DNA of 64,000 nucleotides from Sciurus carolinensis (Eukaryota; Chordata; Mammalia; Rodentia; Sciuridae), in contig NC_062213.1 of NCBI RefSeq assembly GCF_902686445.1, forward strand, positions 137,910,491-137,974,490, in the 5' to 3' direction. Below are positions 34,867-45,850 of the stretch, piece after piece (the first letter of the stretch is position 1; each line of letters opens with the position of its first letter). The translations under genes and the position numbers were made by a program. Under the pieces are notes generated by a model. It saw only the letters and a list, made by a program, of their open reading frames with translations, was not told where the DNA came from and did no database searches.

Positions 34867-34910
<44 letters not shown>
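34866..34910. repeat. (TA)n(TG)n microsatellite
   Basis: TATATATATATG followed by about 15 TG units, with related TATATGTA sequence upstream to 34810. Confidence 0.93.
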
Positions 34911-34911
<1 letters not shown>

Positions 34912-35483
34912 ACATATCTTTACCACTCTTCAATTCTACTTCCTTTAAGCAAAAACCTATTGTCAGAATTGGTTCTTTGAGATTCCTTTTGCAACAGTTG
35001 TTCCAAAACCCTGAGAGCATTACTACCCAAATGTTTGAAGCTGACAGTGGAAAACACCTCAGAAGTGTGACAACTGGTCAGGCAAAGTTATCAGAGAGAT
35101 GCCAGAATTCAATTTGATGCTGTTTCAATAACCCTAAGAGTTGATAATCCTGACAGATCAGAAAGTTATGAAAAGAAAGCAGGATTCTGTCATTTAAATG
35201 TAGTTATATATGTTAAGTATTAACAAATGCAAAATCTAACCAAGTGAAGTGTGCAGTCTGAGGGTGAGAAGTTGGTACAGACTTCTGTGGGGAGGTAAAT
35301 AGATTTAATAAAGCAGATGAGAATTGGGGGCCATGGACTGGAATATAGCTTCACCTGAAGGACACAGACAGCACCACTATAAATAGAATGAAGCTTGTGC
35401 CAGCAGGGGTGATACCAGAAAGGAGGAGAGTCCCAGCCACCAGCTCTGGGCCTTCCCATGACCCACTAGAATGACAGCATTTT
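34911..35483. other. Unassigned intergenic sequence
   Basis: Nothing recognised. Confidence 0.45.
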
Positions 35484-36170
35484 TGTGGGGATAGTGGATT
35501 GAATTACAACCCCCTAAAAGATATGTCTGTGTCCAAATATCTGGAAACTGTGCATGTTTCTTTACTTGGGGAAAAATCTTTGCAGATGTAATGAAGTTAT
35601 TCTTGCAATAAGAGGATCTGGTGGCACACGCCTGTATTCCCAGTGACTCTGCAGGCTGAGGTAGAAGGATCTGGAGTTCAAAGCCAGCCTTAGCAAAAGC
35701 AAGGTGCTAAGCAATTCATTGAGATCCTGTCTCTAAATAAGCTGCAAAATAGTGTTGGGGATGTGGCTCAGTGACCAAGCCCTGAATTCAATTCCCAGCA
35801 CAAAAAAAAAAAAAAAAAAAAAAAGTACCTGGGAATACCCGAATGAGCCCTGAAACCAATGACAAGTGATCTTGTAAGAGAGAGGAGAGAAGACACAGAG
35901 AAGGAAAGCAAGGTGGAGATGGAGCCAGTGATCAAAGTGATGTAACTACAACTAAGGAAGCCAAGGAACACTGGCAGCACTCCCCACACACACACCAAAA
36001 GTGTAAGAGGTGAGGAAAGGATTCTAGTCTATGGATTCCAGAGGGAGCAGACACCCTGCTAACACTGGATCTCTGATTTCTGGCCTCCGAAACTGTAAGA
36101 TAACAAATCTTTGTTGTTTTACGCCACCCAGTTTGTGGTGACTTGTTACAGCAGCCCTAAGAAAAGATGA
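35484..36170 (+). mobile_element. MLT1-type LTR (ERVL-MaLR), interrupted by a SINE
   Basis: Starts 'gtggggatagtggattgaattacaacccccta', includes 'aaatctttgcagatgtaatgaagtta', 'gacaagtgatcttgtaagagagaggagagaagacac', 'tctggcctccgaaactgtaagataacaaat' and CACCCAGTTTGTGGTGACTT 'gttacagcagccctaagaaa', all in MLT1 order. No coding remnant. The SINE at 35613-35824 lies inside it. Confidence 0.88.
35613..35824 (+). repeat. B1-dID SINE
   Basis: 'tggtggcacacgcctgtattccc', 'gcaggctgaggtagaaggatc', 'gagatcctgtctctaaat', 'gttggggatgtggctcagtgacc', 'ttcaattcccagcac' and an A-run of about 22. Confidence 0.93.
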
Positions 36171-37320
36171 CAGTGAGTTAGCATCCTTCAACCCCAGGTG
36201 GATTTAGATTTAAGTATGAATGCGTTTAAGGAAATCAACCTGTTGTGTGCTAATAGTTTGTGTGGGGGAGAAGCACATGTTTGATATCTCAAGGGCCCAT
36301 AATGTGTAGGACAATTTAAGCTAATATTAGAATGAACCGTTTTAAAATTCCAACTTATAACATATGGATAATGGATTCAAATTTTTACATGATTATCCAT
36401 TGCTTATACACAGTTTTAAAATATTAATTAACTCTATTTATGAGTTTGAGCTATTGATGTTCTGTGTTACATTAATTTCATAAATATCAAAGTAATTTTT
36501 TAAAAAAGAAATAGAAAACATTGGCTTATAAATGTGATTTAAAATGTTTGAGGGTGTTAAATTATCTAAGCTTATTAGTAGGATCACATGTCATTCAAAG
36601 GCCCCTAGCATAGTTTTAAAAACTATGACTGGTTATATGCAATATATAAGGAACAGTAAAATTTGTTGCAGGACTTAAAAATGTTAGGAAAAAATTTGTG
36701 TTTCTTGATCTGTAGCTTTAATAAATTGCGTATTAATTTTTAAAAGCAACATTAACCTCTGAATAGTTTTTACTGCCCTCAAAAAACCACTTGAGGGCAC
36801 CAAAAAGCTCACATTTAATAGAAAGAACATAAAAGAAACTTTTTAATTATTTCATCCTTCAGAAACAGGCCAGGGGAGGCGGTCAGTAGAAGTGAATCAG
36901 TGTAGAGAGTGCAAAGGTGATCTATGCTGCGGTAGCAGCAGCACCTGGCTCTCAACTTCACTGTGAGTGCCTTTGTTCTGAGTCAAAGCGTCCCTTGCCA
37001 CATGGAGGAACATCGGGTCCATAGGCCTCTAGTGACTGAGCAGATAACGTGCATTCCATCAAAGCTTTGGCTTCTGCTCATCCCTGTGCCTCCTCCCCAA
37101 GACAGTGTGGTGAATGTGAGGTTCAGGCAAGCGTTTGATTTTCTGTTTTTTTTTTTTTTTTTTTAATTTATTTGTTTAATTTGATGAATCAACTCTGTTT
37201 CCACAGAGAAAACCACAGAATAAGTGTCTTGAAATGGAAACCATTTCTAGCTTTAGGACTGTAGTTCCCATTCATTGTTGATGGGATACAGTGAAGTTAA
37301 CAGAACTTCCCTTCTGGATG
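36171..37320. other. Unassigned intergenic, AT-rich
   Basis: No gene or known repeat. A perfect 9-bp inverted repeat (TGCCCTCAA, loop of 8, TTGAGGGCA) lies at 36774-36799, and a T-run at 37147-37164. Confidence 0.5.
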
Positions 37321-37735
37321 ATGTTACATGTGACAGTCACGCACATCTTGCTAGGAGACACCTTCCTTCACTAGCTGCAGAGAAGCAGGCCGCCATGTTT
37401 TGAGCATGGATGGGGACAAGACATGCAAGGAACTGAGGGCAGCCGACAGTCAACAAGGAAGAAATAGAGGCCCTCGGTCCACAAGAATCAAAGACTATCA
37501 ACCAGCTGCATGAGTTGGAGGTGGATCTTTCCCCAGTCAGGCTGAAGAATGAGAACTCAGCCCTGACTGACACTTTGATTTCAGATTGTAAATAACTTGG
37601 AAGCCCAGGACCCAGCTAAACATGCCTAGACTCCCGAACCACTGAAATTGTGAGAAAATAAATGTGCATTGTTCTAAGGTGCTAATTGGGTGACTCTGTT
37701 GTTATGAAGCAATAAATAACTAATATAGGTGGTCA
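37320..37735 (+). mobile_element. Old ERVL/MaLR-like solitary LTR
   Basis: 'gcaggccgccatgttttgagcatgg', GCAAGGAACTGAGGGCAGCC, 'gaggccctcggtccacaagaatc', 'gaggtggatctttccccagtc', 'gaccactgaaattgtgagaaaataaatgtgc' and 'gttatgaagcaataaataactaatata', a mammalian LTR order ending in the usual 3' terminus. No coding sequence. Confidence 0.75.
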
Positions 37736-37789
37736 GGGACAGAATCTCAGGTGACATATACATTATGCTCCCTTGGGAAAATCCTTAGA

Positions 37790-38045
37790 ACAGTGTATTG
37801 CAATGTCTGCCTCCACTCTTGAAGCCACTGGCCTTGTCTTATTCTCCTCTGAGTTTTCTCATATGTAAAATAGGATAATAATAGCACACACCACTTGGGT
37901 TTACAAGTGAAATCATTTAAGTCGTGGACTTAACACCATGCCTGACACTTATTATGTGCTCATTAAACACTACCTCTAAATTTTCAGGGCTTAGCCCAGT
38001 ATGTGACACATGGTTCATAAATTTTTATTGGATGAATCATTAAAT
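37790..38045 (+). repeat. MIR and L2 fragments
   Basis: 37850-37960 reads 'ttttctcatatgtaaaataggataataatagcacacacc', MIR. 37985-38045 reads 'agcccagtatgtgacacatggttcataaatttttattggatgaat', the L2 end. Confidence 0.65.
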
Positions 38046-38102
38046 GTAAGAATTGATGAAGAAAAACAGCATATCAGTACCTCATGTGAAAAGGAAAAGT
38101 GA

Positions 38103-38362
38103 TCATACATGTACATAGGGTAGCGATGTCTGTCTCATTCCACCATTTTTCATACCCCCCTCCCTCTCATTTCCCTCTACGTATTCTAAAGTTCCTCCAT
38201 TCCTCTCTCATCCCCCACCAGACATCATTACCCTGTGTACATGTATGATTACAAGAACGGTATGAATCTACATCGTGCACAACCATAGAAACAAAATAAT
38301 GTACCCCATTTGTGTACAATGAATCAAAATGCAGTCTGTAAAAAATAAAAAAATAGAAATAA
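38103..38362. mobile_element. Twin-primed (internally inverted) short L1 insertion
   Basis: The left half (about 38103-38215) is L1 3' UTR in antisense, and the right half (about 38218-38340) is L1 3' UTR in sense, ending in an A-rich tail to 38362. The two halves overlap by about 40 bases of the same L1 sequence around 'gtacatgtatgat'. A perfect 14-bp TSD, AAAAGGAAAAGTGA, flanks the whole unit at 38089-38102 and 38363-38376. This is the signature of twin priming. Confidence 0.93.
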
Positions 38363-38376
38363 AAAAGGAAAAGTGA

Positions 38377-39974
38377 AGTTGGGCTATCATCTCTCAAGGT
38401 TTGCCAGAAGGAACTGAAGGTATATTGAACATTGCCACCAGATGCCTCTGGGTTGTCTGAGGCAAGGCAAAGTCTCTTTGGTTTTGCCCACTCTGGACAT
38501 AAATTCCCTGCCTGGTGTAGATATGTAGGTTTCACCCAGGGTTTCTTTTAATTCAGGGCTTTATAAACCCAGACTTTGCATTGAGAACAATAAGTAGTTT
38601 ACATATCTATATACAATGAAATCTACAAGATCATGGGCAGATTCCTATATAACTTTTAAGTTCTGCCTTTCGAAGGATCTGATAATAACCTTAATACTCC
38701 CTTTGCTACTTCTTTCATTCATTATACATTCCACCCACAAACACTTCTTGAGAACAACTCTATGGCAGTCACTGGGGTAAGCCCTGGACCTGTCACTCTG
38801 CCAGGGCTTGCTTAGTGACAGATCTGGTTGGAATCTCTTCTGAATGTACTGGGCAGCCCTTCCAGTTCCCAGCTGCTTCTGTTATGCTGAAATGTCCTGC
38901 TCTTGTTTCTGGGTCTTCAGATTCTTTGCAGTTTTTACTTCCATATTTGCTTCAAGAAGTATCTTGAGACATTGCGTCGTCATCAAGTAAAATTTATGGA
39001 AGGATTTTCTCCCTTTAGTGAGCTCCTTCCCTGGGATGGGCAAGTGATTTTGCACTAATCACCTCTTTAATCTGGATGTACTTTGTGTTCTCTTCTCTGT
39101 TTTCTCTTAGGCATGTGAGTTGGGGAGATAGGAGGGAACTTCAATGCTTGAAAATTCATTCTTAGCTTGAAACTTGAGCTTAATGTGGATCCTCATCTGC
39201 ATAACACTCCACATCTCCAGACACTGTGAAAGGCAGATGGTGGGAACCCAACCTAGCAGATTCCAGCAAGGGCCATTTAGTTATGTTTGGGGTCAGATAA
39301 TCACTACCAGATCATGGGGAGAGATAAGAAGAAACCCAACTACAAGCAATGTAACCTGTCTGTAGGTGGCCAGGGAGGCCAGCCCAGCCTACAAGCTACT
39401 GCTTTTTTTTTTTTTTTTTTTTTTAAAAAAAACCAAAGCTTTGGATCTACTAAGTGGAATTATAAACAATAAGCCTTGATCTTCCATGAGCCTACCAACC
39501 TACTTAAGGACTATAACATCATAAATATCATGATGCTCTCTGAGTAGAGTTGCCAGGATTAGCCAAAAACAGACAACAGTGAGAAAGGTGCCCAACTAAC
39601 TTCAAATTTCAGATAGACAATGACTAATGTTTAGCATAAGTTTATTTCCTGCACTATCTAGGACATACTTATACTAAAAAATTTATTCATTGTTTAAATT
39701 CAAAATTGCCTGGGCCTCCTGCTTTTACCTGGCAATATCTGTGAGATTGTCACCAGTCACAGTCCCAAAGCCCCTCCCTGGTAGATAACCATTACCTTAA
39801 CAGGTAGCCTGTTTTGTCATCCCTTGGTGTTGTTGATAGTTTTACCACATTTAAATTTATCACTAACAAAATATCACTTCTTTCCCCAGTTTACTAAAAT
39901 TCATGTTTCATGTATTGTTTTTCCTTTCAACATTCTATATCTGAGACTTAATTATATAAAGATTCATTTTCATT
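38377..39974. other. Mostly unassigned intergenic sequence
   Basis: A diverged L2-like fragment at about 38695-38800 ('cattcattatacattccaccc', 'ctatggcagtcactggggtaagccctggacc'). T-run at 39403-39424. No gene. Confidence 0.5.
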
Positions 39975-40884
39975 GCACCAGTTGATTTTTGAGTGCATCA
40001 CAATTGATTTGTCCATTCTCTTGTTGGTGTACACCTGGGTTGTATTCAGTTTGTTGTTGATACAAACAAGGCTGCCTTGAACTTGACACCTGGTGTTTGT
40101 GTGCAAGAGTCTTTGTAGGGCATAATCCTAGAAATCAGAGATGTGCAGTCTCAACTGTACATCATCATGTGAAGTTGTTTTCCAAAGTGACTGTATCATC
40201 CATTGCCAATGTTTAGGAGACCCCATTGTACTGCAGCCTTGCCAACACTTAAAACTGTCAAACTTTAAGTTCGTACCAATCTTATGTGTAAAAAAAAAAA
40301 AAATCCCTCATTGTGATTTCACCTAGCTTTTTCTTGATTACTAATGAAATTAAGCTAATTTTATTTATTAATTGATTATTCTTATTTTCTGTTTCTGCAA
40401 AAAAAAAAAAAAAAAACCTTTTCATTCCTTTTGCCTGTTTTCTGCTCAGTAGTTGGTATATTTTCATACTAGTTTTTAATAGTTTTTCATGAATTCTGCA
40501 TACCAGTCTTTCAATAATAGTATGCATGGCAAATATGCTCTTTCATTTTGGGGCTTGTCTTTTTATTCTGTTTCTGATATCTTTTGAAAAAAGAATCCAA
40601 TTATCAGAGTTTTTTCAATATGGATAGACTCTCATTCTACACTTTTTATTAACAGTTCATTTCCTGCCATGTCCTTTACCCTCCCACACCCCAACTGCTC
40701 TGCAATGCCCATAACTAGTCTTCATATATTCATAGGTTCAATTTTGGACTCATTATTCTTTCTATTGGTCGGTTTGCCTATCCCTGTTCCAATACCACAT
40801 TATCTTATTTGCACTGATTTATCGTGATTTACATAGATTTCCCTCAAATTTCAGGATACTTCCTACCTTTACCTCTCCTACCCC

Positions 40885-40925
<41 letters not shown>

Positions 40926-40948
40926 ACACACACACAAACACACACACA

Positions 40949-40988
<40 letters not shown>

Positions 40989-42005
40989 CTTATTCTTATT
41001 TTTCTAAAGTATTGACCATTTGTGGGCTTTCACTCTTCCAGTAAGTTTTGAGATCAGATTAAAAAGGATCATGATAAACTAAGTATTGACTGGAATTGAA
41101 TTCTTTTGGGGAAGAGTTGACACATTTATGAAATTGAGTCTATGAACATGATGTATCAAGTATTTTAAAATGTTTTTCAACAAAGTCTCTCCATAAATTT
41201 CTTGCTCTTATTTTACTATTATTTTGTTTCCATTATAATGATGTCTTTAAAAATTGTATTACTACATTTTTATGGTCATTGGATGAATGCAATTGGTTTT
41301 TGTATACCCTGCAATTTGCTAAAGTTGAACAATTTAACTATATATCCTTCAGAATATTCTCCATAAGCAATCATATAATTTGCTAATAATTATTATTTTA
41401 TTCCTTCCTTTTCAATTTGTGTATCTTTATTTTCTTTTTAAATTTTTTTTCTAATGAGAATCACTAGAATAATGTTGACTAGAATGAGGATATTGGACAT
41501 CCTCAAATTGCTCCTGATTTTAAAGGGAATATTTATAAGTTTGGCAATTAAAACTGAAGCTGCCATAAGTTTTTGGTTTTGGCCTTCATCTTGTTAAATA
41601 AGTTAGCTTCTTAATTATAATTCTCATTGTTTCTATCACAAATTGGGATTTTTTTCCTCAAATGCATTTTCCCAATCTATTGAAATGATCAAATGGTCTT
41701 CCTTTTCTAATCTGTTAATATAACTAATAACATTAATCAATTTTATAATGGTAACCCAGTTTTGTATTCCTGGGATAAATCCAACTTAGGGTGATAGTTT
41801 TTTTTTTTTTTTTCTTTTTCATACACTGCTGGATTTTGTTGATAATAGTTTGCTTAGAACTTCTGAAATTTTGCTTATGAATAAGATTGGCCTATAATCT
41901 TCCTTTCTAATACTATTTTACTTTATTTTGGGATCAATGTTATACTAATTTCATGAAGAACGGGAAAATTTTAAGATTGGTGTAAGAAGATGTTAAATTA
42001 AGTTT
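39975..42005 (-). mobile_element. Ancient L1, antisense, 3' UTR and ORF2 part
   Basis: The plus strand follows antisense L1 order: 'ttggtgtacacctgggttgt', 'gatacaaacaaggctgcc', 'ttttccaaagtgactg', 'atcttttgaaaaaagaatcc', 'ggtaacccagttttgtattcctgggataaatcc', 'tttgttgataatagtttgc'. The reading frame is destroyed. The copy continues at 43940-45850 after an insert. Confidence 0.85.
40888..40986. repeat. (CA)n microsatellite, interrupted
   Basis: About 99 bases of CA repeat with ACC and AAA interruptions, inside the ancient L1. Confidence 0.95.
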
Positions 42006-43935
42006 CAGTTGAAACACCAAGATTCAAAAGATATAATCTTCCAAAGTGAGATGCTAGACCAAAATAGTCTTTTCAAAGAAAATGTCCAGGAATCAGTTCT
42101 TTCCCCTGTCAAGCATGTAAATGACTGGAGAGAGTGAGTTTAATGGAGACTTCTCAAGAGGATATCTTTGGAAAACATTCCTGGTATGAACTGAGCCAGT
42201 TGAGAAGGAATTCTGTAGTTCCCTTTGGAGAGCTCCATATGGGTCCTCTGCAGAGAGACCAGTCCAGTGAACTTTTATTTGGCTCCCATTTAGAACAGAA
42301 AAAGCAAGAGAAGAACTAGCCTGCTGGCTTGGTAATCTAGTGAAATAAAGGTGTGACTAGGCTTGAATCAGCTTGCAGTTCCACAGTTTGCCTGGACAAG
42401 ACATGTATGAGTGTTTCCTTGGTTTATACACAGCCAGATATGCACAAAAGAGCTGGCATTGGATCATCTCAGATTAACCCAAATAGAATCGGGTCAGTTG
42501 GAGAGGTGAACAGGTTTCATTACAGGGAGGCTGGAGGTGGATACTGCTTTCCTTGGCACTAAGGGTGTGGAATAGGCAACTTCCAGAATACAATGCATTC
42601 ATTCAGATCAAAGGAAACCAGCAGTGATGGGGTAAGAAAATAGATATTCTAAAGCCCACACAAAACAGTCCAGGAGAGAAAGAAATAACATCAAATACCT
42701 AACTGAGCCAGAGGGAGCAAAACACTTTTATACCAGGACCAGTTAGGTAAAGACTTTCTGTATTTTTCCTTCCCCATCTCCCAGACCTGGAGAGGATCAC
42801 CAAAGCAGTGAGTGGATGAGGGATGCGTCACTTAGTAAGTGATTGTCTTTCAGCATCAAACCTGTCCTTTATTGCTCTGCTCTGTGATGCTAAAGCCAGA
42901 ACCCTGAAAACCACACTTCTGCTTTGCCTGCTGTTCCCTGTTAGGCTCTGCCAGTTGGGGTATTAGAGGGAGGTGGGAATGCCAAAGAAGCAGAGGAGAC
43001 ATGGTCCTCCTGGTCTGCTCCCTATGGGCCTTCTGTCTGCTTTTGGTTCTATGAGTTCCCCAAACTGCATCTTCACCACCTCCATGGTAATTTCTTCCGT
43101 AGAGTAGCTGATTCAAAACTTTAGGAGTGTCTGCAAAACTTTTGGAGCAGATTCATCACATCTACTCCTTTATCCTGAGACGGTCCTACATGCTGGCCAC
43201 AACCTCTTCTTCAGAGTGTGCAACCCAGCCTCTCAAGATTGCTCCTCTGAGCTCAGAGACCCCCAACACCAGCCAAGTATCACCCCCTCCTCAGGGGTCA
43301 GAGTATCAGCTCTGCAGGATTCTTTGTCTAAGTTTTCAGGTTTTAATAATTCTAACCTCTTCCTTGTAGTCCCTCCCTTTGCGAGATGGTAAGTGTTTCC
43401 TGAATAATTGCTTAGGATATCTTCTTGTCTCTTTAACTATCTGGTCAATAGCTTTACATTTAGTTAATAATTCTTTTTATTAAATTCCTTCTCAAATAAC
43501 AGGTGTGTTTTCTGTATCCTCACTAGACTCTGGCTAGTATGGGGGAAGGTGGTTCAGAAGGTGAGAGAGAAAAAGAGAAGACTGACTCCATTTCCTCCTG
43601 CTATAACAAGTGATGAGCCTGCCTCAGCTGGTATTGGAGAGGAGTTGGTGGAGCAGAGCCTTAACTATTAAATTGGAAGTCTGGTTATTATATCAGACTG
43701 GACATTCGAGCTATTCATTTGGGTATGGGTTTGTTGCTAAAAGTAAATATAGGTATAATAACCATAAAAACCAAGAGACTTGCCTTGGCTTTCATCCAAT
43801 GCCAGAGGACGATTTAAAGGGATAGTAGAAGACAAAACTGTAATAACTTTCTTGATTATATCTCATGAATCCTGCTTATTAAACATGCAGGTTATAATCT
43901 GAGGCTGTAATTGAATGTTTTTCAAAACTCAAATA
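42006..43935. other. About 1.9-kb insert of unknown identity splitting the ancient L1
   Basis: L1 order stops at about 42005 and resumes at about 43940 with only a modest loss of L1 sequence, so the block was probably inserted. It shows no intact gene. Text near 43480-43540 ('attaaattccttctcaaataacaggtgtgttttc...cactagactctggctag') resembles the end of an old LTR, so an endogenous-retrovirus relic is possible. I cannot name the family. Open frames in it (42134, 42353, 42856, 43127) have no recognisable domain. Confidence 0.5.
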
Positions 43936-44024
43936 AAACTCTCTAGGCCTAAAAAAATTCTTTTTCCTTGGGGAAATTTTTGCTGCTGATTGATTACCCA
44001 GGTCTTCTCTTTCTTTCTCTCTTT

Positions 44025-44080
<56 letters not shown>

Positions 44081-44630
44081 TCCCAGTTTTGGTAAATTTT
44101 ATTTTTCTTAAAAATTTGTTTTAATGCACATTTTCAAACTTATTGGTAATTTCTTTTATCTCTTTGATCTTTTTGTATTCTCCCTTTTCATTCCTAACAT
44201 TTTTGTGCCCTCCCCCACACAAATTTAAGGATCTGTATATATTTTAATTTCCTTAGTCAATCTTTTCAAAGGCTAATCTCTTCATAGAGTCCATTTTTTG
44301 ACTTTATCATCCTCATTGTATCTATTATCTGTTTAATTTCAGGTTATTTCCTTTTTTCACTTTCTATTGGAATATTCTGTTTCCTTTTTATCTTCTTATG
44401 TCTGATGCTCACTGTATTAATTTTAGGCCTCTCTTTTTTTTCCAAACTAACATTTTAGGCTGTAAGTCTTCTTCCACATGTTCTCTGGAGAAGCCATTGC
44501 CATCCTGTCTCCACTGCTTTCCCACCTGCAGACCTGAATGAATGTGCTGCAGACCACAAAGTTTGAGTGTAATTGTCAAGCAGTTAATAGATTTTTATAT
44601 ATTGCAGTATGACTTTCCACCCATGAGTTA
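43936..44630 (-). mobile_element. Ancient L1, antisense, continuation of ORF2
   Basis: Starts 'ctaggcctaaaaaaattctttttccttggggaaatttttg', then 'gttttggtaaattttattt', 'tttgatctttttgtattctcccttttcattcctaac', 'tcaatcttttcaaaggctaatctc'. This is antisense ORF2, colinear with the copy at 39975-42005. The (TTTC)n tract at 44009-44082 expanded within it. Confidence 0.8.
44009..44082. repeat. (TTTC)n microsatellite
   Basis: About 16-18 tetranucleotide units, with imperfect TCTTTC at the left edge (43993 on). Confidence 0.96.
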
Positions 44631-45061
44631 TGTTATGGTTTGGATGTGAGGCGTCCCCCATAAGCTCACATGTGAGACAATGCAAGAAGGTTCAGAGGAG
44701 AAATGTCTGGGTTGTGAGAGTCTTAACCCAATCAGTGATTTAATCCCCTGATAGGGACTGAGCAGTAACTGAAGTGGTAGGATGTGACTAGAGGAGATTG
44801 TAATTGGGGCGTGATTTTGTGGTGTATATTTTGTATCTGAAAAGTAGAGACTGTCTCTCTGCTTCCTGACGATGCAAGCTGCTTGCCTCTGCCACACTCT
44901 TCCATCATGATGTCCAGCCTCACCTGGAGCCCTGAGGAATGGAGCTGGCCTTCTATGGACTAAGACCTCTGAAACCATGAACCCTCAAATAAACCTTTCC
45001 TCCTCTGTAATTGTGCTGGTCAGAACATTTAGTCACAGAAGTGAAAAAGCTGACTAAAACA
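44631..45061 (+). mobile_element. Solitary ERVL-MaLR-like LTR, complete, with 5-bp TSD
   Basis: A 431-bp LTR starting TGTTATGGTTTGGATGTGAG and ending 'gaaaaagctgactaaaaca' (TG...CA termini). Flanked by an exact 5-bp TSD, AGTTA, at 44626-44630 and 45062-45066. It includes AATAAA (CTCAAATAAACC) near 44990 and a TATA-like 'gtatattttgtatc' near 44825. No internal region is present, so it arose by LTR-LTR recombination. Same family as the nested copy at 11544-11957. Confidence 0.93.
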
Positions 45062-45066
45062 AGTTA

Positions 45067-45850
45067 TTAAGTAATATGTCTTTTAAATTTTAAAAACTCT
45101 TTTGAAACAATATAGAAAATGTAAACATGAATATATATAACACAGAAAAGTGCATGTCATAAGTGCATATAGCTTGAAAAGTTTCACAAACTATACACAC
45201 TTTCATATCTACACATTTGGATTTAAGTGCAAGGAAATGAACATTTTTTTTAATTGGGGAGAAATTCATATAGCATATTAAAGTGTACACTTCAGTAGGA
45301 TTTAGTTCATTCACAATGTAGTGCCACCACCACCTCTGTCCAGTGTCCACACATTGCCATCACCATAGAAGCAAATTCTGCATCCATCAGGTGGTCACTT
45401 CCCATTCTCTTCCCCTCCAAGCCCCCAGCAATCAGCAATCTGCTTTCTGTTTATGGACTTTTAAAAAATGTGTTTTTAAATTTCTAAATGTATGGGGATT
45501 TTATTTTATAATTTTCACTGGTTTCTAACTTAATTGTGATACCCTCTTATGATACCAATTTCTTGAAACTTGATTTGGGATTTGCTCCATGCCCTAATCA
45601 GTTTTCAAACACGTACAGTGTGATTTTGAAAAGAAAGTGCATTCTCTGATGATTGAGTACAGTGCTCACGTAAGTCTTTTATATCAACCTTGCTAATCAT
45701 GTTGTTTAAAGTCTTTATAATTTCACTGGATTTTTTAGCTATTTGATCTGTCAGTTACTAAGAAAGACATGCTAAACCTCCCACTCTGATCACAGTTTTG
45801 TCAATTACTCCTTGACATGCTGTCAGTTTTTGCTTTTCCGATAGACTTTT
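45067..45850 (-). mobile_element. Ancient L1 sequences, antisense
   Basis: 45130-45460 is old L1 3' UTR ('aagtgcatatagcttgaaaagtttcacaaac', 'aaagtgtacacttcagtagg', 'cattcacaatgtagtgccaccaccacc'). 45480-45850 is antisense ORF2 ('gggattttattttataattttcactggtttctaacttaattgtg', 'gaaaagaaagtgcattctctgatgattg'), continuing the copy from 44480. Confidence 0.75.

Noticed and set aside
38167..38535. Open frame of 122 codons (-)
   Set aside because: Spans the twin-primed L1 and flanking DNA.
40888..40986. Repetitive array that might look like a CRISPR or satellite
   Set aside because: Simple CA microsatellite; no spacer structure, and the genome is mammalian.
44628..44978. Open frame of 116 codons (-)
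   Set aside because: Antisense reading of the solitary LTR; no retroviral protein motif.
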